Part shown: piece by piece, positions 12,801 to 24,914 of the stretch
How the letters are laid out: each line of letters begins with the position of its first letter
Position numbering within the stretch: the stretch's first letter is position 1
Assembly: GCA_013076295.1 (NCBI GenBank)
Contig: RQOL01000876.1
Location: 2,542,001 to 2,606,000 of the forward strand
Source of the DNA: Sanderia malayensis
Taxonomy: Eukaryota; Cnidaria; Scyphozoa; Semaeostomeae; Pelagiidae
DNA: 64,000 nt
Direction of reading: 5' to 3'
Program-made: the position numbers and the translations under genes
Notes under the pieces: generated by a model
What the model was told of the DNA's origin: nothing
Seen by the model: only the letters and a program-made list of their open reading frames with translations
Databases searched by the model: none

Positions 12801-13926
12801 AATTTAATATGCAAGAAATGATTTCCACACTGACCTGAGGAAAGATGGAGTGTTGGGCATTGTCATCATTGGTTTTTTTGCATCCATTTTGGGTTTTTTA
12901 GCAGCAACAATTTCATCTTCATGTGCAATGGTTGATTTTCTGTTTGGTGTTTGTCTCAATGGAGTCACACTCTTTCTTTTCTTTGCACTAATAACTGCTT
13001 TGTTAACCTCTTTCAAACTATTTGATCTAAGAACGTGAAAATTTTAGGGGGCTGGTGAAATTCATCAAAATTCATCAACTGTAGTAAAGAATTTACAAAC
13101 ACCTTTATCTGAATGTGACACATAATGTGATATATACCTTGTAACTCTGTTAACTGGTTTCTCAGCTATTATTTCATCATCCTTTTTAATTTCTTCCTCG
13201 TGGTCTTCATCCTTTTCCTCCTTTGATTCAACAGTTTCAGCACTAATTTCTTCAACAGTATTTTCCTCTGTCTTACAAGGTTCGACATTTTCGTCGTTGC
13301 AAGCTTGAACTATATCTTCTTCATGCATGTCGTCCATTTTTTCGTCATCATGTTCATTGTTTTTTTCCTCGACTTTAGCTTCGTTGTCTTCGGGTCGGGC
13401 TTGCTGCATACCGTTCTCTAACTCTTCTTTGGTAATTTGCAATGCAGCTGAAATTGCCTTTGTTGCTTCTTGGTAATTTGAATGGTGATCATCCAAAAAT
13501 CCTTCGCATATATCTATTCCACCTTCGTGGCCATCAGGATTTTCATCTACACAAATAATATATTCATTAAAGTTTAGTTTCTCCCGCTCAACTGACGATT
13601 GTTTGTTAGGCCAAGGCATTGTTAACTTTACCAACTATTTTTGTGAGGATTAACGTTTTTAAATAAACAGAGAAATTTGCACTCGAAGATATAGCTTGGG
13701 GTCAAGAAATTTGTTGTAGTTCATTTCATTAACTGTAATAGGCGATGTGTGATCTTCTAGAAATATTAAGCTTAATCTTTTAATGGCGCCTGTCGGTTAC
13801 AGGCCTAAAAGAGAGATGAAAATTAAACCTACCAAACCATTTATCCAAATGCTCGTTTTCGGGATCTTGAGAAAGAAAATCGATGTATTTCGGCGCGTTG
13901 AATTCATAATCTGAATCTACTTCCAT
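9861..13926 (-). CDS. TPX2: Spindle assembly factor TPX2
   Basis: Ten exons: 13833-13926, 13138-13546, 12835-13026, 12168-12471, 11632-11780, 11349-11525, 11013-11220, 10757-10903, 10525-10668, 9861-10271. They keep frame throughout and give 744 residues, close to vertebrate TPX2. The start at 13926 was chosen because its sequence (SDYEFNAPKYIDF ... DKWF) matches the TPX2 N-terminus that contacts Aurora A. An acidic, disordered region follows, then repeated KPFxF / FxLxTEER blocks (TETKPFRFESDNR, TEPKPFSFETRDK, VEAKPFNLATDERG), and the TPX2 C-terminal domain with FVPKPSSKPLVEINGFKLNT and a long charged helix. TPX2 activates Aurora A and nucleates spindle microtubules downstream of RanGTP. Confidence 0.93.
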
Positions 13927-15864
13927 TGCGATATATCCTTGTAAAATTACAAGCTTCTTTATCTTCTTTTTTTGCGAAATATCTGGTAACTCCAATCCAA
14001 GGACGGTGAAAATTTTGATTTGATAATGATCGTTTTTGAGTTTATTCAAAATAACGCACACGCGTGCGATGAGCCAATGGCGTTCAAGTATTTCAAAATA
14101 CTGTGATCTGATTGGCTTACTTATTAATGCTGCAATTGAAGAATTTCTGACCACATGATTTGACTCTGATTGGCTCTTTTTGGTCTTCAAGGAATTTGGG
14201 GTGTCATATGTGGGGTTTTGTTCATGGTGTAAATATAGCAACTATAGCAACTTCAACAAAAAATTAAGCATCAACAAATCTGTTGATAAATCATATCATA
14301 AAGTTAAATATCTCAGGTTTGTCCGGTAAATTCGTTTGGGGCATTATAAGGGGCAATAAATAACTTTATTATTACTCTCTTGGGCGGGGTAATAAGCCAA
14401 AACTTTCTCAAAAACAGATAAAAATGTTTCATATAACCTCTTTTACAGTCCTAATCTTAAATGATTGAGTTTCTTATTGGAAATTTTGTTTCGTCAAATA
14501 ATAATAACTTGTGGTTTTGTTTCGAAATTTCTTTTGCTTTTCCTTTAATTCCAGAGGTTTTCGATGAGACCCAGGGTATATTTTGGCCCTGACACGGCTT
14601 GTCAAAAAGTCTCAATACCAGACATAAAAACAAGCCTAGATAATTGAATGTTTTCATGACTTAATTTTTTTCTATTTTATCCCCCGAAGGCCACGGATGC
14701 GTTTTTTCCGCGGCCTTTCTTGGCTTTGCTATATCGCAATAGTTTGGATTTAAAATCGTTCGATCTTTGTCGGGTTGTGGACCGATGACCATAGAATCCT
14801 TGCATGGATTAGACAATTATTTACCCGCTATGCTTCTGATACATTTCCTAAAGACCGGAGGAACGGAGTTAATAGAAAAGAATTAAAATTAATTCTTCCC
14901 TTCTCGATGCCTTGAGCAATTTGCAATAACCATGGACCACCTGACCGCAAACCAAGAAATGAGAAACCACACAGCAATCATGTGACTGGACATGTCTCTC
15001 ACAAGCAGAAAACAGTGTCTGGATCCTCCAATTTATTTGGATAGCTACACGTTTATTTTTATTAGAAGCTGGTTTATAAGACAATTTAATTAGGATGGCT
15101 AAAAGTTTAAGAAACTTTAGTACAGGGCCAAAGAAAGATAAAGAAACTGTCTAAAGAAAATCTCCATTTTTAAATGGAGTCATTTGACTTTAGTTTGCGC
15201 ACGACGTTATCTCAGTGAATATCAAGAACTTCGCTAGTTTGAAGATTTTCAGTTCAGTGCCTACTCTTTGTGACGATCTAGGCTCGTGTACATCCATCAA
15301 AAATGCTCAACTTCAAATTAATAACGTCACCGCAGCTGATCCTATATCCGAAAAATAAGAAACCAATGTCTAAATTAAACGTCTAAATTATCATGCCAAA
15401 TAGAGACACTTTTAGTATCAAGTCAAGTACTGTTTCTTCAAATCTCAGTACATTGAAGTGAGGCTATATTAAAACAGCTGGCTTTCGAAAATTGAACCTA
15501 ATGAAATTGACGACAATCAAGCTGCATCGCAATCTAGCAGGTCCGCGAGGGAGGAGCAAAAGAGACAAGACAGCCAATATTGCAGGCAGAAAGTGGGAGG
15601 GGGTGATGGTGTTAACGAGAGTAAACAAAATGTATCGTAAACAGCAATAGCTGTTAACGTACAAGACACTTCAAAAGAAATAGACATATTTGTACACCAA
15701 CCACACGTCTTTTATTGATAAATGACAATTCAATATCATTGGAAAAACAGTTAATTAATTCATCTAGTAATTAATCATTAATTAATCATGTATACATGAT
15801 GATCAAATTAACTTGAATAATCTACACAGTAGAAATAATGCAAAATTGTAATTGTAACAAACGG
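13927..15864. other. Intergenic, no gene recognised
   Basis: About 1.9 kb between the TPX2 start and the end of an ankyrin gene. A minus-strand open frame continues upstream of the TPX2 ATG to 14241, but it looks like 5' UTR/promoter. A short GC-rich palindrome (aaggccacgg...ccgcggcctt) lies near 14687-14720. I see nothing else. Confidence 0.4.
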
Positions 15865-17220
15865 TTAATAAGAATTAATCCTTCTCATAGGATAATGTTT
15901 GTTAGGATTTAAAACAAGTCTGATGGTCATCATTTTCAGATATTTCCTGATCAAATCAGTCTCGGCTAAATCAAAAACCGTTTCACCGTTATTCGTTGTA
16001 GCGCATAAGTTCGCGCCTCTCTTACACAGTAGCTTTATGCTCTTGATGTTGCAAGAAACAACCGCTGCATGCAACGGCGTCCAGCCGTGCGGATCCTTGT
16101 TCTCAACATTCGCTCCACAGTCAATAAGAACTTCCGCGCATCTGTGTCTGCCTTCAATCACCGCCAGATGCAGCGGGGAAATTCCGTTCGCGTATAGTTT
16201 ATCGACATCTCGGATCTCATCCGCTAAAATTAGTCGCTTCAGGTCTTTATAGTCGTTGTCCATTATGCATACTTGGCAAAGGATGTCTGACGGAAATGTT
16301 ACCGCGCGGATTGACGGCTTCTCTATTTCTTCGCGCGGTGAACTTTCCATCACTGTCGTGTATTCTCCGATTGAGGCCGACCTCTTCAATATCGATCCCC
16401 GCGGCCTAAGTAACGTGCTCATGGAAGATGGAAATGTGTACCTTCTTTCTTGCTGTGTTGTTGTGTTGATCATATCGTCGCCTTCATCTGAAGAGGACTC
16501 GTAAATGTTTCTGTTCCTTTCAGCATTCGCATTATCGTCTACGTTTGATAGCCTGAAGCGGCAACCCGTCTGGGCTTGCGTTTCACAGTCCATTCTCTCC
16601 TCCCCAGGCTTCAAATTTCTGCTCAATATCGAATCAACAAGTGACTGTCCTTTTAAATCAACCAGACTTTTCTGTTCAGTGATTTTTTTCAGTTTCAAAG
16701 GCTGCAAGTAATCCTTGATTAATTCTTTGTGTCCCAATGCTATCATCTTCTCGACAAGGACCAAAGCGATTTCTAGTGTGGCTGCCACGTCAAGAGGGAG
16801 ATCCCCTTCGAAATTCTTCTTCATAGCATCAGCTCCATGCTTGAGCAAGAATTTTGTTGTTTCAACATCTGATCGAGTGGATGTGATATGCAAGGCTGTC
16901 GACCCACTTGAATCGACTGTTTGCAAACTGGCCCCAGCTTCAATCAAAACTTTCACTGAATCAAGATGTCCCCTGGAGCAAGCAACATGCAGAAGAGAGC
17001 TGCCAGCCTTATCAAATATTGCATCAAGATCCACTGTCTCTCTACAACTGTGCAATAACTGCTTTGTCATATGTACATCACCTCTCTGTAAATTATCAAA
17101 TAATATCACCTTCATTTTCTCTGTTGTCATTCTGTAATATTCAGCTCGGCCAAATTTCAGAGTTCTTGAAACTCTAATATTTTCTTCAGAAGACATTGTA
17201 TAGTCTCGAGGATCTTTCAT
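15865..17220 (-). CDS. Ankyrin-repeat protein with PP1-docking motif (PPP1R27-like C-terminal half)
   Basis: A single uninterrupted exon; the first in-frame ATG is at 17220, giving 451 residues. The frame stays open to about 17318 without an ATG, so a spliced 5' exon is possible. Ankyrin repeats lie at about residues 70-145 (SSLLHVACSRGHLDSVKVLI, STALHITSTR) and again at about 340-425 (ISPLHLAVIEGRHRCAEVLI, GWTPLHAAVVSCNIKSIKLL). Between them is a Ser-rich linker and, just before the second block, RAVTFPSDIL (about residues 305-314), a good RVxF-type PP1-binding motif. The order motif, two ankyrins, GETVFDL is that of vertebrate PPP1R27 (dysferlin-interacting, PP1 inhibitor), while the N-terminal half looks like a second ankyrin module. 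PP1 regulation is inferred from the family. Confidence 0.8.
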   Translation of the reverse strand: MKDPRDYTMSSEENIRVSRTLKFGRAEYYRMTTEKMKVILFDNLQRGDVHMTKQLLHSCRETVDLDAIFDKAGSSLLHVACSRGHLDSVKVLIEAGASLQTVDSSGSTALHITSTRSDVETTKFLLKHGADAMKKNFEGDLPLDVAATLEIALVLVEKMIALGHKELIKDYLQPLKLKKITEQKSLVDLKGQSLVDSILSRNLKPGEERMDCETQAQTGCRFRLSNVDDNANAERNRNIYESSSDEGDDMINTTTQQERRYTFPSSMSTLLRPRGSILKRSASIGEYTTVMESSPREEIEKPSIRAVTFPSDILCQVCIMDNDYKDLKRLILADEIRDVDKLYANGISPLHLAVIEGRHRCAEVLIDCGANVENKDPHGWTPLHAAVVSCNIKSIKLLCKRGANLCATTNNGETVFDLAETDLIRKYLKMMTIRLVLNPNKHYPMRRINSY

Positions 17221-19150
17221 CGACAAATTTAATAAATCTTGGCTGAACAAGTTTCTCTTCGACCGAGCAAAGTTCACCTGACTGCCATCCAACTCGTCCA
17301 GCGATACTGATATTTTTTCTTACCAGAACCGCCCTCTTTATTGCTGTTGAAGATTGTAACACAATATGACCGCTAACTGACCACAACTTTCCCTCTGATG
17401 TCAATAGGTGACGTTATGGTGAACGAGGTTTTTAACAAGTCCTGGGCTCGGTCGCTGACTAACATTAACCAATGTTTCAACCCAGCTCACATAGAGCCCT
17501 TGACTATAAATTTTAACTCAAATCAAACACTCGTTAATTATAGTTAAGTCGCCAGTTTGAGAATCTGTTTCGTTTCAGACGTGTTTACAGTAAACAAAGC
17601 ATACCAACATGCAGATCCACGCGCGGAAAATGAGAAATGTTTCATTTAAGACTCAAGTCAACTGAATTGTTGTTGGAAATAAAATGACAAATGCCACTTT
17701 TCCGATACACATTTCCTTGACAATCAGACTTTGGGATGCTTAAATCAATTCACTGTCTTTGTTCCTGCACAAAAGAGCTTAGAGACATCTTTGCATTTAA
17801 CTAGAAATTATATTGATTCCAAAAATTGTTTTAGTCTAGAGTTCTTTTCAAATGACATCAAAATGGATTTCGTGGAATTAGAAATTTACATTTGCTCGAA
17901 AATGCTTTGAAATATTATTCAATACTTGACAGATAGATTCTATGACTAAGATATGTGAAAGCTCTATGAAAGCACTTCCTGAAAAATCTACCTTGCCAAT
18001 TTGAAAATTTATTTTTCAGGCAGATTTGCAAAGAGCTTGCTTGCTATGATACTGAAGGTCTTTACTACAAGCTGTACTACAAGTAGTTTTTGCTGTTTTA
18101 TAGATTGAATGTTTGTTATATTTTCTTCATTCCGATTCCGAATTGATCCTTCAGTCCTTTCAATTTCTCACTGCATGCATTAGTTTCTTCTCCATATCTT
18201 TCCAGATCGTCTCAAACACGATATTGGTTTATTTCTTCGTGTCACTCAGCAATAAGATCTTTTAATCCAAATAGTTATTACAAAATATTTGAATCCTTGC
18301 AACATCATATATTACATTTTACCCTGAGAATATCCCTCTTGTTAAAATGAGCTCATTGTAATTAATTTGGAATACATGAAATTAAAATTAAAATTTCATT
18401 TCATTCAATATTTGGTTTCACTTATATCCAGATTCTAGACAGCTTTCAATGACACTTATATATGGTATATACAGAAACACAATATCTAAAAGGGGGCCAA
18501 ATGTGAAGGGGAAAAGCCAAGCCCAAAAATAATGTTCATTGAGATAGATTCAAATGATACAGTTACATATGCAAGTTGTCTATGGTCAAACGATGACCAC
18601 AAAATTCGAATTTAATTCATTTCAGATTAACTATCAGCAAACATTGAGAAAAATTAGTGTAGAGAGTTTTCAACAAGTAGCCGTTAGTTGGTTTAGCAAG
18701 TGATTTCGAATAAACCAACTGTTGTAACCAATCTTTGACTTGATTTTCATTCATAGCTATTTATTTTCCCACGAGTGAAGCAAAATCGTGCATATTGGTT
18801 CGTAGTAAATAAATATTGCAGCTAAATTATCAGGGTGCTTAGGTTCGATACAGTGGAACAGTTGCGTTGATTAGCAAAGAGCCTGTACAGAGCTTGTGTA
18901 GCCATCTTCTTTTCAACAGCTTTAAGAGACACCTCTCAAAAAATTGTAGGTCTTTGAACATATTCAGAACCTCCAAGACCTTGACTCTTTTTATTATTTT
19001 TAGTCACTTAATTTTAATCAATAGCACCTTCTAACATGACATTTTAGATCTATTAGATCTATTGTTGTAGATAAACTTTAGCTAGGCTTTATTGCAGGTC
19101 AGGATCATCATTTTGCTAACATGGTTATGGACCTGCGTGAACAAGCAAAA

Positions 19151-19250
19151 CATGCATGTATGTATGTATGTATGTATGTATGTATGTATGTATATATGTA
19201 TGTATGTATGTATATATGTATGTATGTATGTATATATGTATGTATGTATG

Positions 19251-19284
<34 letters not shown>

Positions 19285-19335
19285 TGTATGTATGTATGTA
19301 TGTATGTATGTATATATGTATGTATGTATGTATGT
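19151..19335. repeat. (TATG)n microsatellite
   Basis: About 185 bp of TATG repeats with periodic TATA interruptions. The same motif (complementary strand) recurs at 44.6 kb in the PNP gene. Long open frames here are artefacts of the repeat. Confidence 0.97.
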
Positions 19336-19939
19336 TTAAATTGCACATATGGTCTTGCATTGCATGGCAGCAGAGCATTACCACAATGGCACAAAGCAAA
19401 GAAGAGCACAGCACATATTACAGCATAAAACAGCTTGCAATTAACTTTTAGTGTAACTAAATCTTGTCTATAGAGACCATGTTACCATCTAATAAAGTTA
19501 GCTGTCTTATTTTTTATTTTTGTGGCCCCCTATCTTTATTTTGGCTCTAATAACAATTCACCTCTCATTCTAACCTCTTATCAATTCTTTATCCGGAGCC
19601 AACCAAACATGTTCAAATAAAGAACCGCTATTTAATCAACTTGAGAAAGCTAACTATCAGGTCGACTAAAGTTCGATAACAAGTCAAGATAACCATCATT
19701 ATTCGACTCTTTCTCTTCAGAACAAAAGACAAAGAAGCACAGGTTTTGGCACGTTTGCTGTAATAACTCTATATATTACTGTCCCATTCCGCAGTTTCTC
19801 GTGACAAAAGTACCAAAATTCTTTGAAGAAACATTGCCTTTACTACCATTAAATAGCTTAATAGACGCAGCTTATTTTGAATGAATCTCCCAGTGAAAAT
19901 TTTTGATTTAATACTTTAGTTGTGTATATGCAATTGAAA

Positions 19940-20287
19940 TTAAAGCACTGCTAAGGTCATGGAAGGGAGAGAAAAGTACTGATCTTGATAGTTCACTTCA
20001 CACCGTATTGCATTACCTTGTTGCAAAAGAGCAGATATACGCCCCGTTTCACAATTCACGTGTTCACAAACCAATGTAACGGATGCAGTTTGAGATACTG
20101 TAACAAGATCAGAAGTGATACATATGAAGACGTGCGTATGTATTGTAAAGACGCAGTTTAGTGGTGAAGTTGTTGTGGTATTGATGCTTAGCTTTGCTTG
20201 GGAATAAGCTGTATACTGCGTCACTGTGCTAAGCAATAGATTGATGAGTAAGAGCTGCGTTCGCCAATTTGATTTGCGAAAAGATAA
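19940..20287 (-). other. Possible exon of a small secreted protein
   Basis: A minus-strand open frame of about 115 codons that begins without an ATG (possible acceptor AATAAACAG just upstream). It opens with a basic then hydrophobic stretch (TQLLLINLLLSTVTQ) like a signal peptide, followed by a cysteine-containing, Thr/Val-rich part (LVCEHVNCETG). No family recognised and no partner exons found. It may be chance. Confidence 0.2.
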
Positions 20288-21245
20288 CACACTGTTTATT
20301 AAAACTGTTAAAAGTGGTGGACAAACATGTTGGAAACTTTATTAACAGAATAATTAAGAAGCTGTAAAATGTTCTTATAAATGCGCCCATTAAACTTAGT
20401 TGTTCACGTCATGGTCTCAGTCAATATACAAAAATTTGTTTACTTTACCATAACATATTAAGAAGCTTCACTAGTGCGAAGTGTTGAGCGAAATTTCTTA
20501 TTTGAAAATCGTGGTTCCCCACTTTTAATCTCATCTCGATATAATGAACAACCGTAACGTCTTTTAAACAATATCTGTTGAATTTACTCTCTACTGAAAC
20601 TAGGTCTTTTAAAATGACATCATATTCCCATAAGGGTTGTCAATATTATGATCATAAACTTAGTTAATTACTTTAAATTGGCTTTTTGGATATTGCTTCG
20701 AGGAAACAAACAATTAGTCACTTTATTTTCCAGCCTCGCCTCCGTGTAAATAGATCCAAACCAAATCCAAACGAAAATACAATAGATCCAAGATCCAAGT
20801 AGTTTTTGGAGGCATTAATTTTTTTCGAGGTCCCTAAGAACTAATTGGCTTTGATTATATAAATAAACCATTAAAACCAACCAAGCCACTAATATTTATA
20901 GACCTTTTTGCTTAATTCACACAGGAAACACAGAGCAGGATATCCCATGTTCAAATATCTGTTTCCTTGAGATATATTTACCAAAGTTACAAGGAGATAT
21001 GAAAACTTCCTTGAACATGTTGTGGCTACACAACATTCTGTGTTCAATTTAGACATCAAGGTTGGTGTCAACTGGTATTTGGGCCCCCAAGCACTCGTGA
21101 GCAAAAGTTTGCCTTTTGCAATTATCCAATCAATCTTTAGGAGTCCTCTGGTGGTGTGAAAATTCTATGTTTTGATTGGTCGCGCTCAGCAACCTATCAA
21201 ACATGGATAGTCTTCTGATATTTCTTCATAAAATCGCTTTAATTA

Positions 21246-21420
21246 CAGTAAAATCCCGTAAAATCTCGAAAATTTGAGCCTCGGATAACCCGGAACAAAT
21301 TTGTATTTCCTTTGAAAGCTTTGTTAGTACTTTCCAGCCCTTGATAACTCAACCAAACCGAGCAATTTTTATTGGTCCTCTTGAATGTTAGAGTTACGGG
21401 CTTTGCTTTACTTACTAAAC
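21246..21420. mobile_element. Pogo-like MITE fragment
   Basis: Starts TACAGTAAAATCCCGTAAAATCTCGAAA and contains CTCGGATAACCCGG and CTTGATAACTCAACC. CAGT...CTCGATAACTCG-type ends are typical of pogo/Tigger-derived MITEs, and related sequence occurs four more times in this window. The second end is not clear. Confidence 0.4.
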
Positions 21421-22272
21421 TCATGTTTGACAGATTTGATATATTATCAGTTCAGATTGAGATATGATAAGGTTTGGCCTTCACCTCATTTTCTGAATCA
21501 TAGCGGAAAGGATTATCAACAACGGTCGATAATTTTGACCAAAATCTGCTTTCAAAATCAATTTCACTGCTTGCAACTGAAAAATGTTGTATTATGTATC
21601 ATGTAGATCTTGTAACTGTAAAGCCACTGGCAAGTTAACACTAATCTCAGTCTTCAATTTCACTGGGATTAACCTAGCAATTCTCCAATGAATCCAGCTG
21701 CTAGAACGCAGTTTCAGGCTTGTACTGTCAAACCACAAAGAAGATGAAAATCCACTTGGAAGTTTCAGTCTGTGCTTACTGCAAAGCAAATCATGGATAG
21801 CCAAAGGTATTTTCAAATAATTAAATACAATATATAGTGCAAAATATTCCATTTTTATTTTGATTACATGAGGTTTCACAACATAGCTGATATATAATTA
21901 TCAAATCAAATCACATTACTATACTTTCTAATAAAAATACATTTTATGCAAAATACCAAAGTGCATCTAAAGATTATTCTACTTATTCAATTATTGCAAC
22001 ACAAACTTTCTACAACACTTGGAAACCAACAAGCACAAAATGGAGTCAAGCCTGCAATCATATCTTTACTAAATATAAAATAAACTCACTGCAGACTATA
22101 TTTCTACATAAACAATTACATGCCCCACAAATATTCATCCTTAGAAAATTAAATAATCCAGTATATTCCTCAGAAGAAATATACAATATGCAGTTATATT
22201 TCCAAGAAATTATTATAAAAATATAGACAAAACAACAACAGTGTATAATGCATTTATGTGAGAGTTATAAAC

Positions 22273-23565
22273 TCAAAGGAAAACTTCTGGATATTCAATT
22301 CTTTTCAAATTTTTTGAAGTTTTCTTCAGTTGAGATCTGCCGAATTCAACTTCAGCATCATTCAAAGCTAGTGTACCAAACCTATGCTCCAAACGTCGAA
22401 GAGTTCTTGGAGAAAGGGTTTTTGATTTCTGTTGATAATCACTATGTTGATACGTGTCACGGTGAAATGATACAATTTCATTTCCACCTTCTGAATGAAT
22501 TTTATTTTGAGGTAAATACAACTGATGATCAATGTCATCTGTTTCGTAGCCAGATGTAGAATGCGAGTTCACACTTGCAATGTCCATTTCTCTAGTTTCA
22601 TTATTTCTACTTTGCTTACGCATGATGTCTTGATCAGTTTTGCTGACCCTATTCTCATGATTATTATTGTTATTATAAATCTGAGTTTGGGTTCCATCCG
22701 TTTCGTAACCATTATGCATGTGAATTTTAACCTCAGAGTAATTTTTCTCAAAGTTTGTTGGTATATTTGACATTGAGCTCCAACGTTTGCGCATTCCTGG
22801 TGTAGTTGGGGTTGGAGGTAGATCATCAACGTCTAATATAAAACTTGTTCTTTTATCTTTATCCTGGCTTGATGACTTTGGACTGACTGGGATTGTTCCA
22901 TCATGGAAAACTGTCTTTTTAATTTTTAACGTTTCTGGCTGTTTTCTTGTTGAATAATAAATAGGATTCTTCATATTTCTCGCTGTCTCTGTTGAATTTC
23001 TCTTCCTTCTTGCATCTTGGGGAGTGTATGGTAATCTTTCAAGAGCTTTGATTTCTTGTTTTTTCATGTGTATTGCTAGCTCTACTTCTTTGTAAATTTC
23101 TTTCTTCAACTTCGGATTGCGTCTTATATACCTATGTACATCTTCTTCTAGGCCTTCTTTGAGCATTTGCTTCAAAAGAAACATTATAACAGGTAATTCT
23201 TCGGCAAAGTCGATAGGCAGTTGCTTCCTATCATTTCTCTGTGAAACACTTAGGCCATGTTCTGCCAAGAACACAACAATATCAAACTTCCCAGCCATGG
23301 CTGCTGCGTGCAACAAAGTCCAGCCATCTCTATCTTTAATCTTTAAATTAGCTCCATTTTCGAATAACAGTTTAACAATATCTAAATTGCCAGCGAAGCA
23401 GCTTGTTTGTAAGGCAGTTAGGCCTTCGCTGTTGATACCGTTAATGCTGAATTTTTCGTCTTCTTTAGCTTGCTCCAAGAGAAGTTTAACGCGCAGGAAA
23501 TCATTTTCAGAAACAGCACGATGAAACAGCTCCGTTGTATTTCTTTTCACGACAAATTTAAACAT
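22273..23565 (-). CDS. Ankyrin-repeat protein, intronless
   Basis: One exon with ATG at 23565, giving 430 residues. Ankyrin repeats occupy about residues 10-125: ELFHRAVSENDFLRVKLLLEQ, then LTALQTSCFAGNLDIVKLLF, GWTLLHAAAMAGKFDIVVFL and a degenerate QLPIDFAEEL repeat. A lysine/glutamate-rich helix follows (KKEIYKEVELAIHMKKQEIK), then a long disordered Ser/Asn/Thr-rich tail with NNNNNHENR and duplicated GYETD segments. The repeats resemble those of PP1-targeting proteins (PPP1R12/16/27, ASPP), and the KFVV near the N-terminus is only a weak RVxF candidate. It lies 5 kb from another intronless ankyrin gene on the same strand; shared origin or retroposition is inference. Confidence 0.8.
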   Translation of the reverse strand: MFKFVVKRNTTELFHRAVSENDFLRVKLLLEQAKEDEKFSINGINSEGLTALQTSCFAGNLDIVKLLFENGANLKIKDRDGWTLLHAAAMAGKFDIVVFLAEHGLSVSQRNDRKQLPIDFAEELPVIMFLLKQMLKEGLEEDVHRYIRRNPKLKKEIYKEVELAIHMKKQEIKALERLPYTPQDARRKRNSTETARNMKNPIYYSTRKQPETLKIKKTVFHDGTIPVSPKSSSQDKDKRTSFILDVDDLPPTPTTPGMRKRWSSMSNIPTNFEKNYSEVKIHMHNGYETDGTQTQIYNNNNNHENRVSKTDQDIMRKQSRNNETREMDIASVNSHSTSGYETDDIDHQLYLPQNKIHSEGGNEIVSFHRDTYQHSDYQQKSKTLSPRTLRRLEHRFGTLALNDAEVEFGRSQLKKTSKNLKRIEYPEVFL

Positions 23566-24914
23566 GACTGCGACTGTCTAATTGATTGTAACAGCCTTTA
23601 CAACCAGATTATAAGCGGAAAACCGCAGCGATAGTAGGCCGTTCTTTTGAAAACACAATTACCAAGATGGCCTAACTTCTTCGCACTTGAAACGTTATTC
23701 TTCTCAGGATTATTCAAAGTAGGTCTGTACCATGGTAATAAAATTAGATATAAATGTGTCACCAGGTACCTTTTGCGTTACTTTTGATATTTATATCCGC
23801 AACGGAATGGCTAATATGAGCAAGATGTCTGTAGCCTGTTTTTTTGTCTCACTAAGTCCTTCCTCACGGAAAATGAGCAACGTAATAAACTCATTAAAAT
23901 CCTTAATGGAACTTGCCAAAATAAATATCCAAGAATGTGTTTAATTGCATCCAATTTTAATCCAACATGTATACTCGGCTATTTCTTCTCGCCAATATCG
24001 ATATATTTATGGAACTTGGCCGTCAGATTAGTGCAAGAAAACTTGAAAAATATAGACAACCAGCAGTGCCATCGAAAATTGGGATTTGGGAAAGGAAAGA
24101 TTGCTATTGTTCTCATACAAAATTTAAATTAGTTTTCAAATCACTGAATCAATATATAATTATGATGTAAATGAGGTCTTTTCAATAGCCCGCCGGGTTT
24201 TTGTCCTTCCCTTCCCTTTCAATAATGACTCATGATAAGGAAAATTTAAATCAACAAAGGCACACAACCGCGGCATTCTGAATAAATAAAAGAAACTGAT
24301 TTTGCTACTCTTGGCGACGACCCAAATATAAAAAGCTCTCACGTCACGACGACTACTTCACAAGCGAAGAAAGCGAACAATGAAAACTTTTATACGCCGA
24401 CTTCCACCACAAAAAAACACAATTTCCACCCATCCCTGAAGAAACCCCCAAACTGAAGTCAAAATGTCCCCAAATAACCCTCTCCCCCCTCAATGACAAT
24501 AAAAATAAGCAAGATTTTTGTGAGTACCTGTTGCTACCACTCTTTCCTGTTTTTTTCCCTGCTAAAATTATTTTCTCTCCGCAGATTCTTATAAATAGCG
24601 TATGTGGCTCGCTCAGTCAACAATTGTTCTGTTTGTTGTAGGCACTTAGCCAGAGGGGCGAGGTGGGGGTACTGAGGGAGCCACGGCTTCCCAGCTCCAA
24701 CAGATTTCATTTAATTATGAAATGCACTTTTACTGCTGGCTATTAGCATCAAGCCATGCTATAACCACATGGTAGTGTCATTACCAGATAAAAATTGAGG
24801 GGGGAAAGCGGGTAAGGTGGAAAAATGTCCCTTCATGTCAGAGATACTTGGTCAAGAAATATTTCAGCAGAATAAAATCACTTGGGTTTTAAGTCAGCGA
24901 TAAACCAATTCAAA
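23566..24914. other. Intergenic, no gene recognised
   Basis: About 1.35 kb. A plus-strand TATA-like TATAAATAGCG lies near 24592-24602 with no recognisable gene after it. C-rich tracts sit near 24400-24500. Confidence 0.4.

Larger units (their letters stand above)
17221..22272. other. Gene-poor 5-kb interval
   Basis: AT-rich sequence between two minus-strand ankyrin genes. It holds a tetranucleotide microsatellite (19151-19335), a possible secreted-protein exon near 19940-20290, a pogo-like MITE fragment near 21246-21420, and an exon-like minus-strand segment around 21600-21790 whose frame contains IPVKLKTEISVNLPVAL and cannot be joined to anything. No confident gene. Confidence 0.4.

Noticed and set aside
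13927..14241. Upstream extension of the TPX2 first exon
   Set aside because: The extension has no TPX2 likeness, and the conserved N-terminus begins at the ATG at 13926.
16256..17177. Plus-strand open frames opposite the first ankyrin gene
   Set aside because: Antisense shadows of the ankyrin coding exon.
17221..17292. Longer start for the first ankyrin gene
   Set aside because: The longer frame starts with TTG; no in-frame ATG lies before 17220 in genomic sequence, so a longer protein would need an unseen 5' exon.
19082..19451. Long open frames of YVCM/HTYI repeats on both strands
   Set aside because: They are translations of a TATG microsatellite, not genes.
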